Origin: Melaminivora alkalimesophila
GTDB taxonomy: Bacteria; Pseudomonadota; Gammaproteobacteria; Burkholderiales; Burkholderiaceae_C
Assembly: GCF_000282995.1 (NCBI RefSeq)
Contig: NZ_ALEE01000341.1
Coordinates: 1-11,116, forward strand
Length of the DNA: 11,116 nt
Direction: 5' to 3'
In this document: positions 6,313-11,116 of the stretch, piece by piece
How positions within the stretch are numbered: position 1 is the first letter of the stretch
Layout: each line of letters opens with the position of its first letter
The notes under the pieces: model-generated
Databases searched by the model: none
What the model was told of the DNA's origin: nothing
Seen by the model: the letters and a program-made list of their open reading frames with translations, nothing else
Made by a program: the position numbers and the translations under genes

Positions 6313-6867
6313 ATGAAACTCGCTCAAGAAATCCGCGCCGGCAACGTGATCATGCAGGGCAAAGACCCCATGATCGTCCTCAAGACCGAATACGCCCGTG
6401 GCGGGCGCGGCGCCGCCACCGTGCGCATGAAGCTCAAGGGCCTGCTCACCGGCACCGGCAGCGAAGTCGTCTTCAAGGCCGACGACAAGATCGACAACGT
6501 CATCCTGGACAAGAAGGAGTGCACCTACTCCTACTTCGCCGACCCGATGTACGTCTGGATGGATGCCGACTACAACCAGTACGAGGTCGAGGCCGGCAAC
6601 ATGGGCGATGCCCTGAGCTACCTGGAAGACGGCATGGCCGCCGAAGTCGTGTTCTACGACGGCAAGGCCATCTCGGTCGAGCTGCCCACCAGCGTCGAGC
6701 GCGAGATCACCTGGACCGAGCCGGCTGTCAAGGGCGACACCTCCGGCAAGGTCATGAAGCCGGCGAAGATCGCTACCGGCTTCGAGGTCGCCGTGCCCCT
6801 GTTCGTGGACCAGGGCGACAGGATCGAGATCGACACCCGCACGGGCGAATACCGCAGGCGCGTCTGA
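6313..6867 (+). CDS. efp: Translation elongation factor P, rhamnosylation (Arg32) type
   Basis: The 184-residue EF-P binds between the ribosomal P and E sites and relieves stalling at consecutive prolines. All three beta-barrel domains are present: the KOW-like N-domain (about 1-64), the OB domain (about 65-128, with [14 protein letters not shown] near its start) and the C-terminal domain ending with [12 protein letters not shown], close to the EF-P signature. The modification loop reads ARGGRGAA and its tip is R32, not the lysine that EpmA/EpmB modify in E. coli. That matches the EarP gene immediately upstream. The ATG at 6313 gives the canonical [13 protein letters not shown] start; only a weak AGG lies upstream. 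A structured leader precedes the gene and an intrinsic terminator follows. Confidence 0.98.
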   Translation: MKLAQEIRAGNVIMQGKDPMIVLKTEYARGGRGAATVRMKLKGLLTGTGSEVVFKADDKIDNVILDKKECTYSYFADPMYVWMDADYNQYEVEAGNMGDALSYLEDGMAAEVVFYDGKAISVELPTSVEREITWTEPAVKGDTSGKVMKPAKIATGFEVAVPLFVDQGDRIEIDTRTGEYRRRV

Positions 6868-6886
6868 GCGCCGACGCGGGCCGCGC

Positions 6887-6911
6887 AGGCTTCCCCCGGG
6901 AAGCCTTTTTT
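6887..6911 (+). terminator. Intrinsic terminator of efp
   Basis: AGGCTTCC (6887-6894), loop CCCG and GGAAGCCT (6899-6906) make a perfect 8-bp stem followed by a run of six T (6906-6911), 19 bases after the efp stop. No T-run exists on the other side, so it is one-directional, and rimO converges 23 bases further on. Confidence 0.9.
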
Positions 6912-6933
6912 CATGGGCTTGCGGGGTTGTAGC

Positions 6934-8364
6934 TCAGACCACCTGCCCCACCAGATCGTGCCCCTGCGTTGCAACGATGCGGGCGCGCACGAAGTCGCCG
7001 GTTTTGTAGGTCTTGCTGGCCTTCTCGATGGGCTGCAGGTGCACCACGCCGTCGATCTCCGGCGCATCGGCCCACGAGCGGCCCACGCCGCCCTTCTTGC
7101 CCAGGCTGGCGGACTTGTCCACCAGCACCCGCATGGTCGAGCCGACACGCTGCTGCAGGCGCGCGGTGGAAACCGCCTCGGCCACCGCCATGAAGCGCGC
7201 CCGGCGCTCCTCGCGCAGCTCGGGCGGCCACATGCCCGGCAGGGCGTTGGCAGCGGCACCGGGCACGTCGCTGTAGGCAAAGCAGCCGGCGCGGTCGATC
7301 TGCGCCGCGTGCAGGAAATCCAGCAGGTGCTGGAACTCCTCTTCCGTCTCGCCCGGGAAGCCGGCGATGAAGGTGCTGCGAATCACCAGCTGCGGGCACT
7401 GCTCGCGCCAGCGCTGAATGCGCTCGAGATTTTTTTCACCGCTGGCAGGGCGCTTCATGCGGCGCAGCACATCCGGGTGGCTGTGCTGCAGCGGCACGTC
7501 CAGATAGGGCAACACCAGGCCGTCGTTCATCAGCGGGATCAGCTCGTCCACGCTGGGGTAGGGGTAGACGTAGTGCAGCCGCACCCAGGCGCCGTGCGGC
7601 CGGGCCAGCTCGCCCAGGGCCTGCACCAGCTCCAGCAGGCGCGTGCGCACCGGCTTGCCGTCCCAGAAACCGGTGCGGTACTTCACGTCCACGCCATAGG
7701 CCGAGGTGTCCTGGCTGACCACCAGCAGCTCCTTGACGCCGCCCTCGAACAGCGCGCGCGCCTCGCGCAGCACGTCGCCCACCGGGCGCGAGACCAGATG
7801 GCCGCGCATGGAGGGAATGATGCAGAAGGTGCAGCGGTGGTTGCAGCCCTCGCTGATCTTCAGGTAGGCGTAGTGGCGCGGGGTGAGCTTGATGCCGGCC
7901 TCGCCAAACGCCCCCGGCACCAGGTCGATGAAGGGGTCGTGGGGTTTTGGCAGGTGGCGGTGCACCACGTCCATGACCTCCTGGGCCGCGTGCGGGCCGG
8001 TCACGGCCAGCACACTCGGATGCACATCCTGCACCAGCGTGCCGCTGCCGTCCTTGCCGGCCTTGGCGCCCAGGCAGCCGGTGACGATCACCTTGCCGTT
8101 CTCGGCCAGCGCCTCGCCGATGGTGTCCAGGCTCTCGCGGACGGCATCGTCGATGAAGCCGCAGGTGTTGACGATGACCAGGTCGGCCCCGTCGAAGGAC
8201 TTGGAGGTGCGGTAGCCCTCGGCGGAGAGCTGGGTCAGGATGAGTTCGGAGTCGGTCAGGTTCTTCGGGCAGCCCAGGCTGGCAAAGGCGATCTTGGGCG
8301 CTGGCCCGGCGTCCGGGGTCGGGTGGGGGGCAGGCGTGGAAGTAGGGGCGTGTGCGTCGCTCAT
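6934..8364 (-). CDS. rimO: Ribosomal protein uS12 methylthiotransferase RimO
   Basis: The 476-residue radical-SAM enzyme adds a methylthio group to the conserved aspartate of ribosomal protein S12. The N-terminal MTTase domain (about 24-130) carries the three auxiliary-cluster cysteines C32 (SLGCPKN), C68 (VNTCGF) and C97 (VTGCLGA). The radical-SAM core has the CxxxCxxC triad C174, C178, C181 ([15 protein letters not shown]). The TRAM domain is at the C-terminus, about 405-474. The [12 protein letters not shown] and [11 protein letters not shown] features favour RimO over MiaB. The ATG at 8362-8364 is preferred to an upstream in-frame start at 8391. A -10-like GAAAAT lies between the two, ending 7 bases before the chosen ATG, and the first 23 residues are already a disordered Pro/Thr/Ala tail. 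phaR lies 57 bases upstream on the same strand, so read-through is possible. Confidence 0.96.
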   Translation of the reverse strand: MSDAHAPTSTPAPHPTPDAGPAPKIAFASLGCPKNLTDSELILTQLSAEGYRTSKSFDGADLVIVNTCGFIDDAVRESLDTIGEALAENGKVIVTGCLGAKAGKDGSGTLVQDVHPSVLAVTGPHAAQEVMDVVHRHLPKPHDPFIDLVPGAFGEAGIKLTPRHYAYLKISEGCNHRCTFCIIPSMRGHLVSRPVGDVLREARALFEGGVKELLVVSQDTSAYGVDVKYRTGFWDGKPVRTRLLELVQALGELARPHGAWVRLHYVYPYPSVDELIPLMNDGLVLPYLDVPLQHSHPDVLRRMKRPASGEKNLERIQRWREQCPQLVIRSTFIAGFPGETEEEFQHLLDFLHAAQIDRAGCFAYSDVPGAAANALPGMWPPELREERRARFMAVAEAVSTARLQQRVGSTMRVLVDKSASLGKKGGVGRSWADAPEIDGVVHLQPIEKASKTYKTGDFVRARIVATQGHDLVGQVV

Positions 8365-8371
8365 CGCCCGT

Positions 8372-8377
8372 ATTTTC
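8372..8377 (-). promoter_or_regulatory. -10-like box GAAAAT of rimO
   Basis: GAAAAT on the minus strand ends 7 bases before the preferred rimO ATG and again predicts a nearly leaderless message. It is a weaker match than the others, and read-through from phaR may be the main source of transcripts. Confidence 0.3.
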
Positions 8378-8421
8378 CCAGAGGATGCCATCGCGGGGAA
8401 ACGCAGGCCGCTTCCGCCCCT

Positions 8422-8985
8422 TCAGCGCTTCTTGATCCCGAACGCTCCCAGCATCTGCTCGGCCTGGCGCTGCATCTGTTCGTTCATCTGGGCGAAGGCC
8501 TTTTGCGACTGCTCGGCATAGCTGCCCATCCAGGCCTGCATGGCCGGGGCGTTGAGCTGCATGAGCTGCGTCCACTTCTCGGGCGACAGGCCTTGCGTCT
8601 GCTCGGCCAGACGCGCCTGGAACTCGACGAACATCTGCACGCTCTTCTCCAGCTGCGCGCCCATGAAGCCCTGCATGGCATGGCCGTAGAAGCGGATGAT
8701 GTTGGCGAGCGCCGCCTCGCTGAACATGGGGGTGCCGCCGGCCTCCTCCTCCAGGATGATCTGCAGCAGGATGCTGCGCGTCAAGTCATCGCCGGTCTTG
8801 GCGTCGCGCACGCTCACCGGCTCGCCATTGATGACCAGTTGCTTGACCTCCGCCAGCGTGATGTAGGTCGAGGTGGAAGTGTCGTAGAGGCGGCGGTTCG
8901 GGTATTTCTTGATGGTGCGCTCGCGCGGGGACGGCTGCTCCTGGCTGCCGCTGGTCTCGGTTTCGGGGGTTTTCTTGTCTCGCAC
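8422..8985 (-). CDS. phaR: Polyhydroxyalkanoate synthesis regulator PhaR
   Basis: The 187-residue protein is a PHA-responsive repressor, which in studied relatives controls phasin genes and itself and is released when PHA granules form. The DNA-binding PHB/PHA accumulation-regulator domain occupies about 24-84 with the hallmark IKKYPNRRLYDTSTSTYITL (25-44). The PHB_acc region continues to about 125. The C-terminus from about 140 is Met/Gln-rich and amphipathic (LMQLNAPAMQAW, MNEQMQRQAEQM), as expected for granule contact or oligomerisation. The GTG at 8983-8985 is chosen because GAGGAG lies 6 bases upstream; the longer frame starting with TTG at 9033 would begin within the predicted promoter region. 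The upstream DNA has TAGAAT at 9037-9042, a palindrome across the predicted start, and a hairpin before the Shine-Dalgarno. No PHA synthase genes lie in the window. Confidence 0.95.
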   Translation of the reverse strand: MRDKKTPETETSGSQEQPSPRERTIKKYPNRRLYDTSTSTYITLAEVKQLVINGEPVSVRDAKTGDDLTRSILLQIILEEEAGGTPMFSEAALANIIRFYGHAMQGFMGAQLEKSVQMFVEFQARLAEQTQGLSPEKWTQLMQLNAPAMQAWMGSYAEQSQKAFAQMNEQMQRQAEQMLGAFGIKKR

Positions 8986-8991
8986 CTGGGG

Positions 8992-9020
8992 CTCCTCGGG
9001 GGCGGCCTGGAAACGGCCGC
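8992..9020 (-). promoter_or_regulatory. phaR Shine-Dalgarno and adjoining leader hairpin
   Basis: GAGGAG (8997-8992) sits 6 bases before the GTG start and decides it. Just upstream, GCGGCC (9002-9007) and GGCCGC (9015-9020) form a perfect 6-bp stem with a 7-base loop. It ends 4 bases from the Shine-Dalgarno and could influence ribosome access. Confidence 0.5.
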
Positions 9021-9035
9021 TATTGCAGTGCAACA
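9021..9035 (-). promoter_or_regulatory. Candidate PhaR autorepression operator
   Basis: TATTGCA-G-TGCAACA is a 15-bp palindrome with one mismatched pair (9022/9034); the core TTGCA-N-TGCAA (9023-9033) is perfect. It starts one base downstream of the TAGAAT box and spans the expected transcription start near 9030, an ideal repressor site. PhaR is known to repress its own gene in other PHA producers; that this palindrome is its site is my inference. Confidence 0.55.
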
Positions 9036-9036
9036 G

Positions 9037-9042
9037 ATTCTA
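9037..9042 (-). promoter_or_regulatory. -10 box TAGAAT of phaR
   Basis: TAGAAT on the minus strand, about 52 bases before the GTG. The GC-rich stretch upstream has no good -35, which is common across this window. Confidence 0.5.
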
Positions 9043-9113
9043 GGCATGCGGCGCCCGGCGCAGCGGAGCGTAAACCCGCCCCCCGTGCGGGCGTTGCCGA
9101 TCGGCGCGCTCCC

Positions 9114-9119
9114 TACAAT
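9114..9119 (+). promoter_or_regulatory. -10 box TACAAT of crcB
   Basis: TACAAT, followed by CG, ends 8 bases before the crcB ATG at 9128. No -35 at proper spacing and no Shine-Dalgarno are seen; a leaderless message is likely. Confidence 0.45.
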
Positions 9120-9127
9120 CGCCTCCC

Positions 9128-9535
9128 ATGCTGCACGCCCTGGCCATCTGTCTTGGTGCCTGCGCCGGGGCGCTGGCCCGCTGGCGCCTGGGCCTGTGGC
9201 TGAACGCCCCCGGCGCGGCCCTGCCCTGGGGCACGCTCGTGGCCAACGTGGGAGGCGGCTGGCTGATCGGTCTGTTCCTCGCCGCGGCGCAGGCCATGCC
9301 GCAGCTCGACCCCGCCTGGCGCGCCCTGGTGGTGACCGGCTTCCTGGGTGCGCTGACCACCTTCTCCGCCTTCTCCGCCGAAGTCTTGGCCCTGCTGCTC
9401 CAGGGGCGCGTGGGCGCAGCACTGCTGCTGGCGCTGCTGCACCTGGCGGGCTCGGTGCTGGCCGCCTGGGCCGGTCTGGCAGGCGGCGGCTGGCTGTGGA
9501 GCGCGCTCGGGCCGGAGTCGGGCCCCGCCGCCTGA
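9128..9535 (+). CDS. crcB: Fluoride-specific ion channel CrcB/Fluc
   Basis: The 135-residue protein has four transmembrane helices and is a small dual-topology fluoride channel that lowers cytoplasmic fluoride. Family features are GACAGALARW (10-19) in helix 1, GTLVANVGGGWLIG (35-48) in helix 2 with the pore asparagine N40, and GFLGALTTFSAFS (71-83) at the helix-3 break. That break contributes the central sodium site, and F79 and F82 correspond to the fluoride-coordinating phenylalanines. Length is slightly above the usual 125 because of a short Gly/Pro/Ala tail. The gene reads divergently from phaR and 62 bases upstream of a LOG-family gene on the same strand. The leader is too short for a fluoride riboswitch, so this copy is probably constitutive. 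Confidence 0.95.
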   Translation: MLHALAICLGACAGALARWRLGLWLNAPGAALPWGTLVANVGGGWLIGLFLAAAQAMPQLDPAWRALVVTGFLGALTTFSAFSAEVLALLLQGRVGAALLLALLHLAGSVLAAWAGLAGGGWLWSALGPESGPAA

Positions 9536-9585
9536 ACAACCGGCGGCCGGCTTCCCGCCTTTGCCGGGGGCGACCGCGAAAGGAT

Positions 9586-9591
9586 CAAAAT
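9586..9591 (+). promoter_or_regulatory. -10-like box CAAAAT of the LOG-family gene
   Basis: CAAAAT ends 6 bases before the ATG at 9598. TTGCCG at 9561-9566 is a possible -35 at a 19-base spacing. Read-through from crcB is also possible. Confidence 0.35.
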
Positions 9592-9597
9592 CTCCCC

Positions 9598-10461
9598 ATG
9601 GATGCAACCACCAATCTTCAAGACAGCCGCCTTGCCGACGCCTGGGCCGAGCTGCACAACTACGCCGTCTCGGGCAACCCGCTGGAGGCCGACGCCTACC
9701 GGCTGGCCTTCGCCGATCCGGAATTCCTGCTGCGCCGCGAAACGCGCGGCATCCGCTTTCAGCTGGAGCTGCTCAAGCCCGACCTGGGCCAGGCGGCGCA
9801 AGGCATCGACAGCACCATCGTGGTCTACGGCAGCGCCCGCTTCGTCGCCCCCGACGAGGCCGAGCAGCAGCTGCAGGACGCGCGCGCCAGCGGCAGCCCC
9901 GAGCGCATCGCGCTGGCCGAGCGCGCCGTGCGCAACGCGCGCTACTACGACGCCGCGCGGCAGTTCGCGCGCATGGTGGCCGAGCACTGCCGCGACTGCC
10001 CCCAAGAGCAGCGCCTGTATGTTTGCACCGGCGGCGGGCCCGGCATCATGGAGGCAGCCAACCGCGGCGCGCACGATGCCGGCATGCCGAACGTGGGCCT
10101 GAACATCACGCTGCCGCACGAGCAGAGCGGCAACCGCTTCATCACGCCCTCGCTGTCCTTCAAGTTCCACTATTTCGCGCTGCGCAAGATGCATTTCATG
10201 ATGCGCGCGAAGGCCCTGGTGGTGTTCCCCGGCGGCTTCGGCACGCTCGACGAGCTGTTCGAGGTGCTGACGCTGGTGCAGACCGGCAAGGCGCGGCCGG
10301 TGCCGATCGTGCTGTTCGGCAGCAGCTTCTGGAAGGCGGTGATCAACTTCGACGTGCTGATCGAGCACGGCACCATCGCCCCCACGGACCCGGCGCTGTT
10401 TCGCATCACCGACGATCCGGCAGAAGCCTGGGCGATGATCCGCGCCTTCTACAAGCTGTAG
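9598..10461 (+). CDS. LOG-family (TIGR00730-like) nucleotide 5'-monophosphate phosphoribohydrolase
   Basis: The 287-residue Rossmann-fold protein carries both LOG motifs. GGGPGIMEAANRGA (145-158) binds the nucleotide phosphate, and PGGFGTLDELFEVLTLVQ (211-228) contains the catalytic-site Arg/Glu region of this family, with FALRKMHFMMRAKA just before it. LOG enzymes cleave the N-glycosidic bond of nucleoside 5'-monophosphates. The plant and actinobacterial members release free cytokinins from cytokinin riboside monophosphates, while many bacterial ones act mainly on AMP or have unknown substrates. This one is longer than the roughly 190-residue type I enzymes because of an N-terminal domain of about 70 residues and an insertion at about 85-115 rich in Glu, Ala and Arg. 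A nucleotide-salvage or cytokinin-activating role cannot be separated from sequence. The ATG at 9598 is used; no Shine-Dalgarno is visible and a CAAAAT box lies 6 bases upstream. Confidence 0.88.
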   Translation: MDATTNLQDSRLADAWAELHNYAVSGNPLEADAYRLAFADPEFLLRRETRGIRFQLELLKPDLGQAAQGIDSTIVVYGSARFVAPDEAEQQLQDARASGSPERIALAERAVRNARYYDAARQFARMVAEHCRDCPQEQRLYVCTGGGPGIMEAANRGAHDAGMPNVGLNITLPHEQSGNRFITPSLSFKFHYFALRKMHFMMRAKALVVFPGGFGTLDELFEVLTLVQTGKARPVPIVLFGSSFWKAVINFDVLIEHGTIAPTDPALFRITDDPAEAWAMIRAFYKL

Positions 10462-10467
10462 CGGCCC

Positions 10468-10481
10468 GCGCCCCCGGGCGC
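10468..10481. repeat. GC-only inverted repeat between converging genes
   Basis: GCGCCC-CC-GGGCGC fills most of the 21-base gap between the LOG-family stop (10461) and the rmuC stop (10483). It could slow polymerases from both directions, but neither side has a T-run, so I do not call it a terminator. Confidence 0.3.
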
Positions 10482-10482
10482 C

Positions 10483-11116
10483 TCAGGCACCCTCGGCCTC
10501 CAGCGGAACCTGCGCCGTGCAGGCCCCCTCGTCTTCGTCCTCCTCGAACAGCCCGCCCGGCGGCAACGCCGGGGCGCCGGCCGGCTCCGGCGCCGGCAGC
10601 TCCTGCACGTCGCGCAGGCGCCGCTGGATGGCGCGCGTCCGCACCCCCACCTGCTCGAATTTCTTGGCGGCCGCGTCGATGGACTTGCGCGTGGCCTCGA
10701 CCACGTCGCCGAACTTGGCGAATTCGGTCTTGACCTGGCCGAGCACGGCCCAGACCTCGGACGAACGTTTCTCGATCGCCAGGGTCTTGAAGCCCATCTG
10801 CAGGCTGCTCAGCATGGCCGCCAGGTTGGCCGGGCCGGTGATCATCACCCGGCACTCGTTCTGCACCGCCTCCACCAGCCCCGGGCGGCGCATCACCTCG
10901 GCAAACAGCCCCTCGGAGGGCAGGTACAGCACGGCGAAGTCGGTGGTGTGCGGCGGTGAGACGTACTTGCTGAAGATCTTGCGCGCCTCCAGCCGGATGG
11001 ACGCCTCGAAGGCGTTGCCCGCCGACTGCAGCAGCGCCTTGTCGGCGGCGTCGTGCGCGTCCAGCAGGCGCTGGTAGTGCTCGACCGGGTACTTGGAGTC
11101 GATCGGCAGCCACACC
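10483..11116 (-). CDS. rmuC: DNA recombination protein RmuC, C-terminal part (gene runs off right edge)
   Basis: About 210 C-terminal residues are visible. They contain the core of the RmuC domain: VWLPIDSKYPVEHYQRL, then ISKYVSPP-like IFSKYVSPPHTTDFAVLYLPSEGLFAEV, then VMITGPANLAAMLSSLQMGFKTLAIEKRS. RmuC proteins have a PD-(D/E)xK-like nuclease core in which LPIDSKYP is the characteristic motif; they limit inversions and rearrangements at short inverted repeats. The upstream coiled-coil and membrane-proximal portion lies outside the window. A helical stretch (about 130-165, KFGDVVEATRKSIDAAAKKFEQ) follows the core. The end is a low-complexity Pro/Ala and acidic tail (FEEDEDEG). The Met-like codon at the right edge is an internal valine GTG, not a start. 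The gene converges on the LOG-family gene. Confidence 0.93.
   Translation of the reverse strand, partial: VWLPIDSKYPVEHYQRLLDAHDAADKALLQSAGNAFEASIRLEARKIFSKYVSPPHTTDFAVLYLPSEGLFAEVMRRPGLVEAVQNECRVMITGPANLAAMLSSLQMGFKTLAIEKRSSEVWAVLGQVKTEFAKFGDVVEATRKSIDAAAKKFEQVGVRTRAIQRRLRDVQELPAPEPAGAPALPPGGLFEEDEDEGACTAQVPLEAEGA

Noticed and set aside
2142..6932. Plus-strand open frame of about 1596 codons antisense to pgsA and uvrC and out of frame with efp
   Set aside because: It is a by-product of high GC, where antisense frames rarely meet stop codons. The translation is low-complexity (His, Arg, Gln, Ala-rich) with no family resemblance, and both strands already hold conserved genes.
6967..6976. CGTTGCAACG palindrome resembling the phaR operator
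   Set aside because: It lies inside the rimO coding region, has no central spacer base and no promoter nearby, so it is probably coincidence.
8365..8391. RimO start nine codons upstream
   Set aside because: The added residues are not conserved-looking and overlap the GAAAAT box; the start MSDAHAPTS is more likely.
8986..9033. Longer phaR starting at a TTG (9033)
   Set aside because: It would start at the predicted transcription start and within the palindrome; the GTG at 8985 has a well-placed GAGGAG.
9043..9127. Possible fluoride riboswitch upstream of crcB
   Set aside because: The expected conserved fluoride-aptamer sequence is not present, and the TACAAT box leaves almost no leader RNA to fold.
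6913..10461. Plus-strand open frame of about 1182 codons reaching the end of the LOG-family gene
   Set aside because: Only its last 287 codons are a real gene. The upstream part is antisense to rimO and phaR and out of frame with crcB, with no recognisable domain.
1..11116. Mobile elements, CRISPR arrays, defence systems, toxin-antitoxin pairs
   Set aside because: I found no transposase, integrase, regularly spaced repeats or such gene pairs on either strand; the window is ordinary core chromosome.

Overview
The window is GC-rich, gene-dense chromosomal DNA from a betaproteobacterium, most likely Burkholderiales and plausibly Comamonadaceae. The evidence is the hupB / tRNA-Val / ppiD neighbourhood, the EarP plus Arg32-type EF-P pair, a PhaR-type polyhydroxyalkanoate regulator, and the pgsA-uvrC linkage. 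The family-level placement is an inference from gene content and style. I see no mobile element, phage gene, CRISPR array or toxin-antitoxin pair. Nearly all genes are housekeeping or core accessory genes, and none forms an unknown multi-gene system. The less explained signals are in the non-coding DNA.

Layout, left to right. At 1-460 (minus) is the N-terminal third of ppiD, a membrane-anchored periplasmic folding factor that runs off the left edge. At 461-742 there is no gene, but the minus strand holds a -10-like box, a long imperfect hairpin and an intrinsic terminator just before ppiD, which together could be a small RNA or an attenuated leader. At 743-1687 (plus) is a ten-helix EamA/DMT transporter lying between ppiD and tRNA-Val. 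At 1765-1840 (minus) is tRNA-Val(TAC), only 17 bases after the stop of hupB (1858-2130, minus), so the two are probably co-transcribed. Next come pgsA (2313-2882, minus) and uvrC (2937-4895, minus).

Divergent from uvrC are earP (5008-6147) and efp (6313-6867), both on plus. EarP rhamnosylates Arg32 of EF-P so that EF-P can rescue ribosomes stalled on polyproline. An intrinsic terminator follows efp. On the minus strand then come rimO (6934-8364), which methylthiolates ribosomal protein uS12, and phaR (8422-8985). Divergent from phaR are crcB (9128-9535), a fluoride channel, and a LOG-family phosphoribohydrolase (9598-10461), both on plus. The C-terminal part of rmuC (minus) fills the right edge.

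Regulation visible in the sequence. Seven genes have a -10-like NANAAT box only 6-13 bases before the start codon, which predicts leaderless or nearly leaderless mRNAs. In contrast hupB, efp and phaR have a TAGAAT box further upstream and structured 5' leaders. The phaR leader also carries a near-perfect 15-bp palindrome across the predicted transcription start, a good candidate for its autorepression operator.
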